Of a stretch of DNA of 64,000 nucleotides, positions 45,165 to 53,520 are shown piece after piece. The position numbers and the translations under genes are program-made. Below the pieces are notes generated by a model that was not told where the DNA came from, did no database searches, and saw nothing but the letters and a program-made list of their open reading frames with translations. Origin of the DNA: Cohnella sp. CFH 77786. Lineage in GTDB: Bacteria > Bacillota > Bacilli > Paenibacillales > Paenibacillaceae. Location of the stretch: the NCBI RefSeq assembly GCF_019400745.1, contig NZ_WJIB01000002.1, positions 434,001-498,000 on the forward strand, in the 5' to 3' direction. Numbering within the stretch: the stretch's first letter is position 1; each line of letters opens with the position of its first letter.

Positions 45165-45371
45165 TTGAGCCCGCTCAACGAAATTATGTCGACGGAAGAG
45201 GCATCCAAGCTTTGGGGAGTCCATCAGGACCATGTCAAACGGCTCTGCCGCGAAGGGAAAGTGACATGCCGGAAGTTCGGCAAAACTTATATTCTGGAGA
45301 AGAACCAGCCAAAGCCCGGCGCCAGTAAGACGATTTCATCCATCCCGGCTGCTGCGAAGGGAACTGCTTAA
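45165..45371 (+). CDS. Small excisionase-type HTH protein
   Basis: The 68-residue protein has a MerR/excisionase-like helix-turn-helix: MSTEEASKLWGVHQDHVKRL then REGKVTCRKFGKTYILEK, the classic wing. The tail is short and polar. Start TTG 45165 behind AAGGAGGAG. The next gene begins directly after its stop, so it is the first gene of the operon leading to the triplicated peptides, and a candidate for autoregulation at the dyad in its promoter. Confidence 0.8.
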   Translation: MSPLNEIMSTEEASKLWGVHQDHVKRLCREGKVTCRKFGKTYILEKNQPKPGASKTISSIPAAAKGTA

Positions 45372-45953
45372 ATGGTTTATGACGGAATCGTAATCGGATT
45401 GCTCGTCGGATTTATCCGCGCCGGATGGCGCAGCGGTCTGGCGGCACTCTCGCAAATTCGAATAAGAGGCGGCATCGTCTTTCCGATTCTGCTGGCTATT
45501 CAATTGATTGTCGTGTTGCTTGAAAACCGTATTCCATTTCTGGCGACATCCAGCGGCTATATGTTCATGGTCGTCTACGCCGCCGGGCTTTGTGTACTTT
45601 GGCTCAACCGGAACGAAAAAGGATTTTGGTGGATTTTCGCCGGAGTCGCGCTGAATTTCCTCGTGATGCTTGTGAACGGGGGGCAAATGCCGGTATCGAT
45701 CGACGCCGCTTCCGTGTTGGATCATAAATACGTTGAAATGCTTCAGAGCGGAACCGCGGACGCCAAGCACGTCGCAATGACGGATTCGACGAGACTCCCC
45801 TTTCTTGGAGACATCATTCCTCTCACGCCTCCGTATCCGAGACAGCAAGTGATCAGCGTGGGCGATGTTATCATGAACTTCGGGATTTTCATCTTCCTGC
45901 AGAAAGTCATGATGGTTTATAAGACGAGTACTTCCTTTGTGAAAACAAAATAA
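45372..45953 (+). CDS. DUF5317-family membrane protein
   Basis: The 193-residue protein has about four to five membrane helices (VFPILLAIQLIVVLLENR, YMFMVVYAAGLCVLWL, WWIFAGVALNFLVMLVNGG, VISVGDVIMNFGIFIFL). NGGQMPVS and LPFLGDIIPL are the conserved DUF5317 blocks, function unknown. It starts at the base after the HTH gene stop. Three peptide genes follow within 40 bp. It may process, export or sense them, but this is inference. Confidence 0.8.
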   Translation: MVYDGIVIGLLVGFIRAGWRSGLAALSQIRIRGGIVFPILLAIQLIVVLLENRIPFLATSSGYMFMVVYAAGLCVLWLNRNEKGFWWIFAGVALNFLVMLVNGGQMPVSIDAASVLDHKYVEMLQSGTADAKHVAMTDSTRLPFLGDIIPLTPPYPRQQVISVGDVIMNFGIFIFLQKVMMVYKTSTSFVKTK

Positions 45954-45990
45954 TATAAACTCAATTTCCTAAAGAGGAGAATGATAAACC

Positions 45991-46092
45991 ATGAAAAAAT
46001 TTGAAGGTATCAAGATTACTCGTATTTTGTTCAATGCTGCCGTCGTTGCTTCGGTCATCGTGGCTCTGACTTCCGGCTATAAACTGGGATAA
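45991..46092 (+). CDS. 33-residue hydrophobic peptide, copy 1
   Basis: Short gene starting MKKFEGIKITRILFNAA, with a single hydrophobic segment to the end and terminal SGYKLG. AGAGGAGA lies eight to ten bases before the ATG. Conservation with copies 2 and 3 at the protein level, with many third-base changes, indicates selection on the peptide. Confidence 0.8.
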   Translation: MKKFEGIKITRILFNAAVVASVIVALTSGYKLG

Positions 46093-46119
46093 TTTCATTC
46101 TTTGGGAGGAGACATACAT

Positions 46120-46221
46120 ATGAAAAAAATCGAAGGAATCAAACTTTCGAGAATTCTTTTCAACGCAGCCATTGTTGCTTCGGTCATCGTGGCTCTGACT
46201 TCCGGCTATAAACTGGGATAA
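46120..46221 (+). CDS. 33-residue hydrophobic peptide, copy 2
   Basis: Starts MKKIEGIKLSRILFNAA and ends ALTSGYKLG, as copy 1. GGGAGGAG precedes the ATG. Its last ~60 bases are identical to copy 1, suggesting a recent duplication of that part, while the 5' half has diverged. Confidence 0.8.
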   Translation: MKKIEGIKLSRILFNAAIVASVIVALTSGYKLG

Positions 46222-46248
46222 TTTCATTCATTTGGAGGAGATAGCCAT

Positions 46249-46350
46249 ATGAAAAAACTTGATGGAATCAAAGTTACCCGGATTTTGTTGAATGCGTTGA
46301 TTGTTGCATCAGTCATTATTGCTCTTACATCGGGATATAAATTAGGTTAA
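46249..46350 (+). CDS. 33-residue hydrophobic peptide, copy 3
   Basis: Starts MKKLDGIKVTRILLNAL and ends ALTSGYKLG. TTGGAGGAG precedes the ATG. It is the most diverged copy in DNA but keeps the same pattern: two Lys, an acidic residue, GIK, Arg, then one membrane-length stretch and a basic Lys two before the end. A terminator follows 7 bp later. Confidence 0.8.
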   Translation: MKKLDGIKVTRILLNALIVASVIIALTSGYKLG

Positions 46351-46356
46351 GATAAA

Positions 46357-46390
46357 GGGTAAACAGGTAAACCTGTTTGCCCGTTTTTTT
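46357..46390 (+). terminator. Terminator between peptide genes and the GGDEF/HD-GYP gene
   Basis: GGGTAAACAGG and CCTGTTTGCCC (one G-U pair), loop TAAA, are followed by G and seven T. It separates most transcripts of the peptides from the downstream enzyme gene, possibly by partial readthrough. Confidence 0.85.
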
Positions 46391-46421
46391 ATTTGAACGT
46401 GTTGGAGGGTCTGAAGCCACA

Positions 46422-48299
46422 ATGGGGTTCGCTCAAAGATTACTTTCCAACTTTCGACAACCCGGCAACATCTATTTGTTGTTGCTTTGCTTTGCAGGAG
46501 TAGCACTCTATGCTGCAACCGGAAATTTATCCTTTCATGCTTATACCATGGCACAATGGGCACTAATATATGCCATGGTTGGAGCCGTTTTGATATTAGA
46601 TCACTATTCTTTTTACCTTCCGCCGGAAGGCAATGTCCAGTCCATGGACTCATCCGTTTATTTGGCTGCAATGTTTGTTTTTGGCGGAAGTTTTGCTTTA
46701 TTTATTCTACTAATCAGTACAGCGGTCGTCTTAGTTTACAATAGATCCATAAAGTGGTGGAAACACTTCGTTAATTTTTCGATTTACACGTTTATGATTA
46801 ACGGAGCGGATTTTACTTTTAATCTGTTAGGCGGTAAAACTGGTGAATTGAACAGTGATCACATTTATGCCTATATTCTCTCTTTAAGCGTATATTTCAT
46901 TGTAAATGTCTTATTACTGGGCTATTACTTTCTCTTACATAAAGGAACCATTTATGAGTTTATTAAAAACATTTTGAAAGATACTCTGTTTGCTTACTTA
47001 AGTACACTGCTGCTTTCACTAGTTCTCGTCATTCTAATCGTAAATAACGGTTCGCTTGGCCTCTTTCTTTTCCTTGCGATTGGGATGCTTTTGTCCCACG
47101 CCTTCAGGCAATTGTTCAATATGTATAATGCAGTCAGCGAAAAAGCGAATACGGACCAGCGCACCGGCTTGTACAGCCACAGTTACTTCGAAGAGAAGCT
47201 GGATGAATATATCGCTCAAGCCAGGGAACAGGCTCTTCCCTTATCCCTGGTGATGATCGATTTGGACGACTTCAAGAAATACAATGACGCTTTCGGTCAC
47301 CCGCAAGGTGATCGGCTTCTCGGTTTTTTCGGCCAACAGATCAAGTCGGAATGCGAACCCAAGGAGTTTTTCGCCGCCCGGTTTGGGGGGGAAGAGTTCT
47401 CCATCATCATGCCGGGATTAACGCAGGATAAAGCGAAGGCGTTCGTGGACTCACTCCGCAAGAAAATCAACGACACTCCCTTCGAAGGGGTGGAGATTTT
47501 TCCGCACGGCTGCGTATCGTTCTCGGCCGGGATTCTGGAGCTGAACAAGGAGACGCACGACAAGTCCCAACTGATCGATTGGGCGGACCAGGCGCTCTAT
47601 GCGGCGAAGGCCAAAGGCAAGAACACGGTCCTCATCTATGGCGAAGATAGCCGTTTGCCGATCAGTCTCGAGAACGACATCCATGAATTGGAACAGCAGC
47701 TGAAAATTTTCCTGTCCAAAGACGTGTACACGTTCAAGCATTCCAAAAGGGTGTATTCGTACGCGGTCGAAATGGCCGAAGTGCTGAAGCTGGGCGAATC
47801 GGATCGCAGGCTTCTGGTATTGGGCGCGTTGATTCACGACATCGGGAAGCTGGAAATCCCGAGGGACATCTTGAATAAGAAGAGCAAGCTGACCCGCGAG
47901 GAATGGGAAATCGTCAAAAAGCACGTGTTGTGGGGAAAGGAAATCGTTCTCGTAACGGGCAAATTCAAGGATCTCGTTCCGCTCGTCGAACTCCACCATG
48001 AACGTTATGACGGCGCCGGATACCCGCACGGTTACAAAGGGGAAGAAATTCCAAGGTTGGCCCGAATGCTGTGCATTATCGATTCATTCGATGCGATGAC
48101 GACGGAACGTCCGTATCAGGAGACGAAATCGTTCATGGACGCGCTGCTGGAAATCAGAAGATGCTCCGGCTCCCAATTCGATCCCGAGCTTGCAGACCAG
48201 TTCATTCGTTATATGGAAGGCAAGCTGGCGTCCAGTCTGTCCGATGTCGCCGTTGCCGGCAGCGAGATGGCGGACGTTAGTCCCAACAATGGGGGATAA
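46422..48299 (+). CDS. Membrane diguanylate cyclase/phosphodiesterase (GGDEF plus HD-GYP)
   Basis: The 625-residue protein has seven to eight membrane helices in 1-235, then a GGDEF domain (LPLSLVMIDLDDFKKYNDAF, active-site ARFGGEEFS) and an HD-GYP domain (LIHDIGKLEIPRDIL, HHERYDGAGYPHGYKGEE). Both active sites look intact, so it may make and break c-di-GMP; no RxxD inhibitory site is present before GGEEF. ATG 46422 has GGAGG 13 bases upstream. The first ~730 bases are AT-rich and the rest GC-rich, with a sharp change near 47150, as if a new sensor was joined to an old output module. A terminator stands between it and the peptide genes. Confidence 0.9.
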   Translation: MGFAQRLLSNFRQPGNIYLLLLCFAGVALYAATGNLSFHAYTMAQWALIYAMVGAVLILDHYSFYLPPEGNVQSMDSSVYLAAMFVFGGSFALFILLISTAVVLVYNRSIKWWKHFVNFSIYTFMINGADFTFNLLGGKTGELNSDHIYAYILSLSVYFIVNVLLLGYYFLLHKGTIYEFIKNILKDTLFAYLSTLLLSLVLVILIVNNGSLGLFLFLAIGMLLSHAFRQLFNMYNAVSEKANTDQRTGLYSHSYFEEKLDEYIAQAREQALPLSLVMIDLDDFKKYNDAFGHPQGDRLLGFFGQQIKSECEPKEFFAARFGGEEFSIIMPGLTQDKAKAFVDSLRKKINDTPFEGVEIFPHGCVSFSAGILELNKETHDKSQLIDWADQALYAAKAKGKNTVLIYGEDSRLPISLENDIHELEQQLKIFLSKDVYTFKHSKRVYSYAVEMAEVLKLGESDRRLLVLGALIHDIGKLEIPRDILNKKSKLTREEWEIVKKHVLWGKEIVLVTGKFKDLVPLVELHHERYDGAGYPHGYKGEEIPRLARMLCIIDSFDAMTTERPYQETKSFMDALLEIRRCSGSQFDPELADQFIRYMEGKLASSLSDVAVAGSEMADVSPNNGG

Positions 48300-48326
48300 C
48301 CGCGCAAGGATGAGAATCCAGCAAGT

Positions 48327-48355
48327 AGAGAGTCGACGGACTCTCTTTTTTTTTG
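48327..48355 (+). terminator. Terminator after the GGDEF/HD-GYP gene
   Basis: AGAGAGTC and GACTCTCT, loop GACG, are followed by nine T. Confidence 0.88.
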
Positions 48356-48478
48356 TTCAACTAGATCAATGTGGACGTATCCCGTCGAATAGGCCGGTCC
48401 ATCAGGTTGAAAAAGCGGTTCGCGAATGTGTAAGATGGTAATAAAATCCTGCGATGGAACCGAGAGCGGAGGGCTTAT

Positions 48479-49711
48479 ATGTCTGACTTCTTGACTAAAC
48501 TGAAGCAATACGCCGAAATAACCGTAAAGGTCGGATTGAATATCCAACCCGGACAAGCCTTATGGATCAATGCCCCGATCGGCACCCCCGAGCTGGTGCG
48601 TTTCATTACGGACAAGGCATACGAAGCGGGAGCCAGAGACGTACACGTGGAATGGTACGACGAAGCGATAACGAAAATCAAATTCGCGAAAGCTCCGGAC
48701 GAAGCGTTCGAGGAGTATCCGGCCTGGCGGGTGCAGGCGGTGGAAGAGAACGCGGTGAACGACGGGGCGTATCTGCTGATCGAGTCCAGGGACCCCGAGA
48801 TGCTGAAGGACGCGGATACGAGACGCGTCGCGGCTTTCGCCAAAGCCTCGGGCAAAGCGCTCGCCAGGTGGAGGGAATACATGACCTCCGACAAGTTTTC
48901 ATGGACGATTATCGGCGCCGCTTCGCCCGAATGGGCGAAAAAAGCGTTCCCCGGCCTGCCGGAGAACGAAGCCGTGCAGGCGCTGTGGGAAGCGATTTTC
49001 CGGGCCTCGCGGGTGGAAGGGAACGATCCGGTCCGGAATTGGACGGAGCATGTTGCCGCATTGCACGAGAGGAAAGAATACTTGACCCGCAAGCAATACC
49101 GGAAGCTTCATTACCGCGCGCTCGGGACGGAATTGACCGTGGAGCTTCCTCAAGGGCATATTTGGAGCGGAGGATCGGCCCGGAATGAGAAAGGAACGGT
49201 TTTCAGCCCCAACATCCCCACGGAAGAAGTATTTACATCCCCGCGCAAGGAGGGGACGAACGGAACCGTCCGCAGCTCCAAACCGCTCAGCTACCAAGGC
49301 AACGTAATCGAGAATTTCAGGATGCGTTTCGAGAACGGAAGGGTCGTCGAGTATGAAGCGGAGAAAGGCACCGATACTTTGAAAGCGATGATCGGGCTTG
49401 ACGAGGGGGCGCAATATTTGGGAGAGGTGGCCCTGGTGCCGCACGATTCCCCGATTTCCCGATCCGGCTTGATTTTCTACCATACCTTGTACGACGAGAA
49501 TGCGTCCAGCCATTTGGCCATCGGCCGGGCTTTCGCGTTCTGCCTGGAGGACGGCGCCTCCCTATCGCCTGAGGAGAGGGAGAAAGCCGGGCTCAACAAC
49601 AGCCAAACCCATGTGGATTTCATGATCGGCACGGCCGACATGGACATCGACGGCGAAACCGCCGACGGCACGCTGGAGCCGATTTTCCGGCAAGGGACTT
49701 GGGCATTCTGA
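48479..49711 (+). CDS. M29-family metalloaminopeptidase (AmpS-like)
   Basis: The 410-residue cytoplasmic aminopeptidase is of the thermophilic M29 type. NIPTEEVFTSPRKEGTNGTV carries a metal-binding Glu, and later blocks LGEVALVPHDSPISRSGLIF and NASSHLAIGRAF carry the further Glu/His ligands. HVDFMIG is the last conserved His-Asp motif. GGAGGG lies before ATG 48479. It is a single gene with its own terminators; it should release N-terminal amino acids from peptides. Confidence 0.92.
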   Translation: MSDFLTKLKQYAEITVKVGLNIQPGQALWINAPIGTPELVRFITDKAYEAGARDVHVEWYDEAITKIKFAKAPDEAFEEYPAWRVQAVEENAVNDGAYLLIESRDPEMLKDADTRRVAAFAKASGKALARWREYMTSDKFSWTIIGAASPEWAKKAFPGLPENEAVQALWEAIFRASRVEGNDPVRNWTEHVAALHERKEYLTRKQYRKLHYRALGTELTVELPQGHIWSGGSARNEKGTVFSPNIPTEEVFTSPRKEGTNGTVRSSKPLSYQGNVIENFRMRFENGRVVEYEAEKGTDTLKAMIGLDEGAQYLGEVALVPHDSPISRSGLIFYHTLYDENASSHLAIGRAFAFCLEDGASLSPEEREKAGLNNSQTHVDFMIGTADMDIDGETADGTLEPIFRQGTWAF

Positions 49712-49733
49712 AAATATGGCAATCGTTGTAAAT

Positions 49734-49775
49734 CGCCTGTTCATCCGCCATCCGGCCGGATGCAGGCGTTTTTTT
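49734..49775 (+). terminator. Terminator after the M29 peptidase gene
   Basis: CGCCTG-TT-CATCC pairs with GGATG-CAGGCG, followed by seven T. Confidence 0.75.
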
Positions 49776-49869
49776 CAGACTTACAAACGAAGCGAGTTTA
49801 CCGCCATTTCGGTTTACAATGACGCTCTATACTGGAATGGACGACAGAAGAAAAAGGGGCGAGAAACCG

Positions 49870-50691
49870 ATGAAGGCGGTGGTTTTCCTCATGATGCTGG
49901 CGGCATCCGGAATGTCGTTTCCCGGTCTGGTGTCCGACGCTTCGGCTAATTCCCGCGACTTATGGAAGATTGCCCATCGGGGCGCGTCGGGGTATGCGCC
50001 GGAAAACACGATCGCTGCTTTCGACCTGGCTTTGAAGATGAATGCGGATTTGATCGAGTTCGACGTGCAGAGGAGCAAAGACGGCAAATTGGTCGTGATC
50101 CATGACGAAACGGTCGACCGGACGACGGACGGCAGCGGAGCCGTTATGGATTTGACGTTGGAGGAGCTTCGGGGCCTTGACGCTGGGAGTTGGTTCTCCG
50201 ACGCCTATGCCGGCGAACGGATTCCTACGCTGGGCGAGGTGCTGGACCGTTACCGGGGCCAAATCGGTTTTCTGATCGAGATCAAATCGCCCTGGCTTTA
50301 TCCGGGGATTGAGCAGCAGGTGGCCGATGAGCTCCGGGAAAGGGTAATGGACGAGCCGAAAAGAGGCGAAGTGATCGTCCAGTCCTTCGACCACGCAGCC
50401 ATGCGCCGTTTTCATGCGCTTCTCCCCGATATTCCCATCGGGCTATTGACCTTCCTGCCGGAGGACTTGACGGAAGACAAACTGCGGGATTTCGCGGAGT
50501 TCGCCGAATACGTGAACCCCCACCTAAGCCTCGCAAGCGGGACGCTGACGGACCAAATCCACTCGCTCGGCATGAAGATCCTGCCTTGGACGGTCCGCGA
50601 CAAATCCCAGGTGGAACCGCTGATACGGATGGGCGTGGACGGCATCATCACGGACTATCCCGATTATGTACCGCGTAAGGACTACGGCTAG
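49870..50691 (+). CDS. Exported glycerophosphodiester phosphodiesterase
   Basis: The 273-residue enzyme splits glycerophosphodiesters to glycerol-3-phosphate and an alcohol. A signal peptide (VVFLMMLAASGMSFPGLV, cleavage near ASA) is followed by WKIAHRGASGYAPENTIAAF with the catalytic His-Arg, LIEFDVQRSKDGKLVVIHDE with the metal Glu/Asp and second His, and FLIEIKSP. Start ATG 49870 follows GGGGCGAG. Being exported, it may degrade lipid headgroups or teichoic acid parts outside. Confidence 0.92.
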   Translation: MKAVVFLMMLAASGMSFPGLVSDASANSRDLWKIAHRGASGYAPENTIAAFDLALKMNADLIEFDVQRSKDGKLVVIHDETVDRTTDGSGAVMDLTLEELRGLDAGSWFSDAYAGERIPTLGEVLDRYRGQIGFLIEIKSPWLYPGIEQQVADELRERVMDEPKRGEVIVQSFDHAAMRRFHALLPDIPIGLLTFLPEDLTEDKLRDFAEFAEYVNPHLSLASGTLTDQIHSLGMKILPWTVRDKSQVEPLIRMGVDGIITDYPDYVPRKDYG

Positions 50692-50770
50692 AAACGAAGG
50701 GGAATTGCCGATCCGGGATCAATCCGGTTACAATAGAGCGTATTTGATTCGACAGCATGACGGAGGGACT

Positions 50771-51745
50771 ATGTCCGCAGCAGAACGATTTTTTACACAC
50801 CCGATCGGCAAGCCGCTGGCTGCGGCAGGGGCGACTCTGCTGTGGGGCAGCGCTTTTCCCCTGATCAAGCTTTCTTACGCCCATATGGGCATCCATAGGG
50901 ATGAGACGAATGCGCAAATTTTGTTTGCCGGGTACCGTTTTACGCTGGCCGGAATGTTGATCTTAATCGCGATGCTCGCGATGCGGATCGAATTCGAGAG
51001 AAACTGGTCGTCTGTGGCTAGAGCCGCTAAGGTGGGCGTTTTCCAAACGGTATTGCAATACATCGCGTTTTATATCGGTCTCGGCTTCAGTACGGGAACG
51101 ATCAGTTCGATAACCGCGGGGACGACATCGTTCTTCCAACTGCTCGTTGCCCGCTTCATGTACCGCGACGAACGGTTTACCGCGCCGAAGGTGTTGGGGA
51201 TGCTTGCCGGGTTTGCCGGCATCATGGTTATTTATTTTCAAGGAGCGGCAGACGAAGGCTCGTTCGGATTCGGAGAGATTCTGCTGCTGGCCGCGATGTT
51301 GTTCGGGGCGCTCGGGAACGTCATCAGCAAGAAGCAGGCATCGAGCGTGAACGTGTTCTTATTGACGGGCTTGCAGATGCTTCTCGGCGGATTGACCCTG
51401 CTGGCGGCCGGAGGTCTTCGGGGAGGATGGCTGCCGTTTCGGATCGACGGCCATTCGGTTCTTCTGCTGCTCTATTTGGCCGTGCTCTCTTCGACGGGTT
51501 TCCTGCTTTGGAACTACCTGATGAAATATAACAGCGTAGGCTCGGTGTCCATGTACTTGGCTCTGATCCCTCTGTTCGGGGTGATGTTGTCCGCCTGGAT
51601 GCTGAACGAACGTCTTTATCCGACCACGTTTCTGTCTCTTCTCTTGATCGTGCTGGGCATCGTGATCGTAAACCGGGTGATTCGTCCCCGGAAGGTACTA
51701 GGAAAAGATGAGTCTACCGGCAGCCGCCATCCTCCCGTATCATGA
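50771..51745 (+). CDS. EamA-family (DMT) transporter
   Basis: A 324-residue ten-helix transporter (LLWGSAFPLIKLSYAHMG; FQTVLQYIAFYIGLGFSTG; LLYLAVLSSTGFLLWNYLMK). Start ATG 50771 has GGAGGG four bases upstream. Its stop overlaps an ATG of the next frame, and the YiaAB gene begins 41 bp later, so both are one transcript. Substrate unknown. Confidence 0.88.
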   Translation: MSAAERFFTHPIGKPLAAAGATLLWGSAFPLIKLSYAHMGIHRDETNAQILFAGYRFTLAGMLILIAMLAMRIEFERNWSSVARAAKVGVFQTVLQYIAFYIGLGFSTGTISSITAGTTSFFQLLVARFMYRDERFTAPKVLGMLAGFAGIMVIYFQGAADEGSFGFGEILLLAAMLFGALGNVISKKQASSVNVFLLTGLQMLLGGLTLLAAGGLRGGWLPFRIDGHSVLLLLYLAVLSSTGFLLWNYLMKYNSVGSVSMYLALIPLFGVMLSAWMLNERLYPTTFLSLLLIVLGIVIVNRVIRPRKVLGKDESTGSRHPPVS

Positions 51746-51786
51746 CGTTAGATCCACCAGATCCCGTCACTCAGGAGGAATCGGAC

Positions 51787-52281
51787 ATGGAAGAACCGAT
51801 TGTCGCGGCCAGAAGAGCTAGCCGCAATTTCTACCGGAGAAGAAATACTCCGGCGTATACCTTCATGGCATGGGCGGCATTCGTCATCGCTTGCGGGTTT
51901 GAATTCGTCGGCATCTATACGCTGAAGCAGCCCCTGTCCGTTCAAGGCTACTATGCAGCCGTGGGCGTGCTGATCATCGTTACGTCGTTCGTGCTTCAGA
52001 AGGTCATCCGCGACAATGACGAAGACCGTTACCTTGCGGAGCACAATCCCCATCACCGGAGGCGGAACACTCCTGCATTTACTTTCTTGGCCTGGGGAGG
52101 ATTCGTCCTGTCGGTCGCTTTCGAATATATCGGTCTGTCGACCTTGCAGGAACCGCTTTACGTGGTTGGATATTACGCCATCGCCGCCGCGTTTCTGATC
52201 GTGTCCTGTCTCGTCCTGCAGAAGACGATCCGGGACAACGAAGAAGACAAGCTTCCGGAGTCCGACGAAGCGAACGCTTAA
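51787..52281 (+). CDS. YiaA/YiaB-type membrane protein with two repeats
   Basis: The 164-residue protein consists of two matching halves of ~70 residues: RRRNTPAYTFMAWAAFV ... QKVIRDNDEDR and RRRNTPAFTFLAWGGFVLS ... QKTIRDNEEDK. Each has two membrane helices. This is the YiaAB repeat, function unknown. I start it at ATG 51787, which has AGGAGGA seven bases upstream, rather than the ATG at 51742 inside the previous stop. Confidence 0.85.
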   Translation: MEEPIVAARRASRNFYRRRNTPAYTFMAWAAFVIACGFEFVGIYTLKQPLSVQGYYAAVGVLIIVTSFVLQKVIRDNDEDRYLAEHNPHHRRRNTPAFTFLAWGGFVLSVAFEYIGLSTLQEPLYVVGYYAIAAAFLIVSCLVLQKTIRDNEEDKLPESDEANA

Positions 52282-52512
52282 GGGAACGCGGTGTGGTGCC
52301 GCTCGGGCATCGTGAACTGGAGGTTCAAGCCTAAGCATTCGCTCGAAAGCATGACGCGGGAGATGCTCTTTCTTGCGGGGCAGCGCGCGGGGAAACTGCA
52401 TAATCCCGCCGTCCGACCTTTCGAGCGAAAGGGAGAATGGTTTGGAATGTTGCTCTGTCATGACACAGTTTACCGGTTACAAAGAGACGGTCGTCTCCTA
52501 TCATAAGAGGTA

Positions 52513-52585
52513 ATCCAAGCCCTTGCACGCCGCCCTGCGGATCAGTCTTTTAAGAGAATCGGGTGTGGGTATGCAAGGCTTGGTC
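52513..52585 (+). other. Structured RNA candidate
   Basis: CCAAGC-C-CTTGCA (52515-52527) pairs with TGCAAG-GCTTGG (52572-52583): 12 base pairs with one bulged C, closing a 44-base loop that holds a further small palindrome TCTTTTAAGAGA. TCTTTTA follows. It lies in a 930-bp gap with no gene between the YiaAB gene and the minus-strand zinc-ribbon gene. No known RNA family recognised. Confidence 0.35.
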
Positions 52586-52800
52586 TTTTATCCGGGTGGC
52601 GATTGAACTCACGAGCAAGTATGTTCCACTCGGCCGAGATACGAGTCATCAAGCCAGATGAAGGGCCTGTCCGCAAATCTGCCTTGAAATACGTACCGAC
52701 AGAACGACGAAGTCGTTTTACTTGGTGATTCAGAAAGTATAAAATCTGCCATCCTCGTCATACGCGTATCTGATTTCGGCAGTGCCGAACTGGGTGCCTA

Positions 52801-52863
52801 AGATGGGGCGGCTGTCTCGAAGTCAAGGCGAGTAAAGGGAAATCGGCCCTCTATTTTTGCGTA
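52801..52863. repeat. 63-bp dispersed repeat element, copy 2
   Basis: Matches 4209-4271 at 54 of 63 positions without gaps. It is followed by a set of TTAG-N15-CTAA dyads instead of the 51-bp array seen after copy 1. It contains a related dyad itself (AGGGAAATCGGCCCTCTA). Confidence 0.7.
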
Positions 52864-52879
52864 TCCCACACGCGCGTGA

Positions 52880-53015
52880 TTAGAAGGAAAACCTCCCTCT
52901 AATTCCGGCTATCTCCCCTCAATTGAAGTTTTTCACCGATATTAGTGGGAGATTTTCCCTCTAAAGATCCCGAATAAGCAAAATTCAAGGAATTAGCGGG
53001 AGGTTTTTCATCTAA
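52880..53015. repeat. Three TTAG-N15-CTAA dyad repeats
   Basis: Units at 52880-52902, 52942-52964 and 52993-53015, each exactly 23 bp with complementary ends and a GGGAGATTTTCCCTC-like middle that can fold on itself. Spacing is 62 and 51 bp. They occur in the gene-free stretch after repeat copy 2. The rest of 52282-53210 shows no gene. Confidence 0.6.
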
Positions 53016-53210
53016 AGTGGATCGGCGGGGCAAATCCGGCATTCGGTAGGATCTGCCGAAAGCGGCTTGGCATATATGCTGTAGGTCACCGTCGTTTTTT
53101 TGTTCAAGTCTGCGAATCCGGAACGATTGCGGAGAAAAGCAGTTTCAGCGAAAAAATAGAACCTCTTAGACTTGATCTTGATCGTTCTATGGAAACGCTG
53201 TTCTAACGAG

Positions 53211-53420
53211 TCAAACTTTCTCGTCGTTCTTCTTGCGGCTCCCTCTATGCTTCTTAATCAGCTTAGGCAAGTGTTTGATGCCCCGGATCATTTTCCCCCG
53301 GCACATGGGACATTCGGGAGAAGCTGAAGCGGCCAGTTCCTCCCGCACCCACGCCTTGCATTCCGGATTGACGCATCGGAAGATCGGAACCGGCGAGGTC
53401 TCCGGTTTGGGCGTATCCAT
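53211..53420 (-). CDS. YdjO-like zinc-ribbon protein
   Basis: The 69-residue protein has FRCVNPECKAWVREE and SPECPMCRGKM, a four-Cys zinc ribbon, then a Lys-rich tail (HLPKLIKKHRGSRKKNDEK). It resembles the Bacillus cold-inducible YdjO family, function unknown. It stands alone on the minus strand, with a hairpin region upstream. Confidence 0.75.
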   Translation of the reverse strand: MDTPKPETSPVPIFRCVNPECKAWVREELAASASPECPMCRGKMIRGIKHLPKLIKKHRGSRKKNDEKV

Positions 53421-53481
53421 TTGCAGGACGATTCACCTCCACCGACTACGTTTCCCCTCATGCACAAGTCCTAACCGCAAG

Positions 53482-53520
53482 AAAACCGCGTTGTGGTCCA
53501 TCCCCGGGACCATGCGGTTT
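53482..53520. terminator. Hairpin upstream of the signalling operon
   Basis: AAAACCGC ... GCGGTTT encloses TGGTCC-ATCCCC-GGGACCA, two nested stems. There is no T run; it may be a terminator relic or regulatory hairpin in the space before the CheY-STAS gene. Confidence 0.4.

Noticed and set aside
45961..46227. Minus-strand frame with a repeated protein sequence
   Set aside because: It mirrors the tandem peptide genes, whose ribosome sites and third-base changes all support the plus strand.
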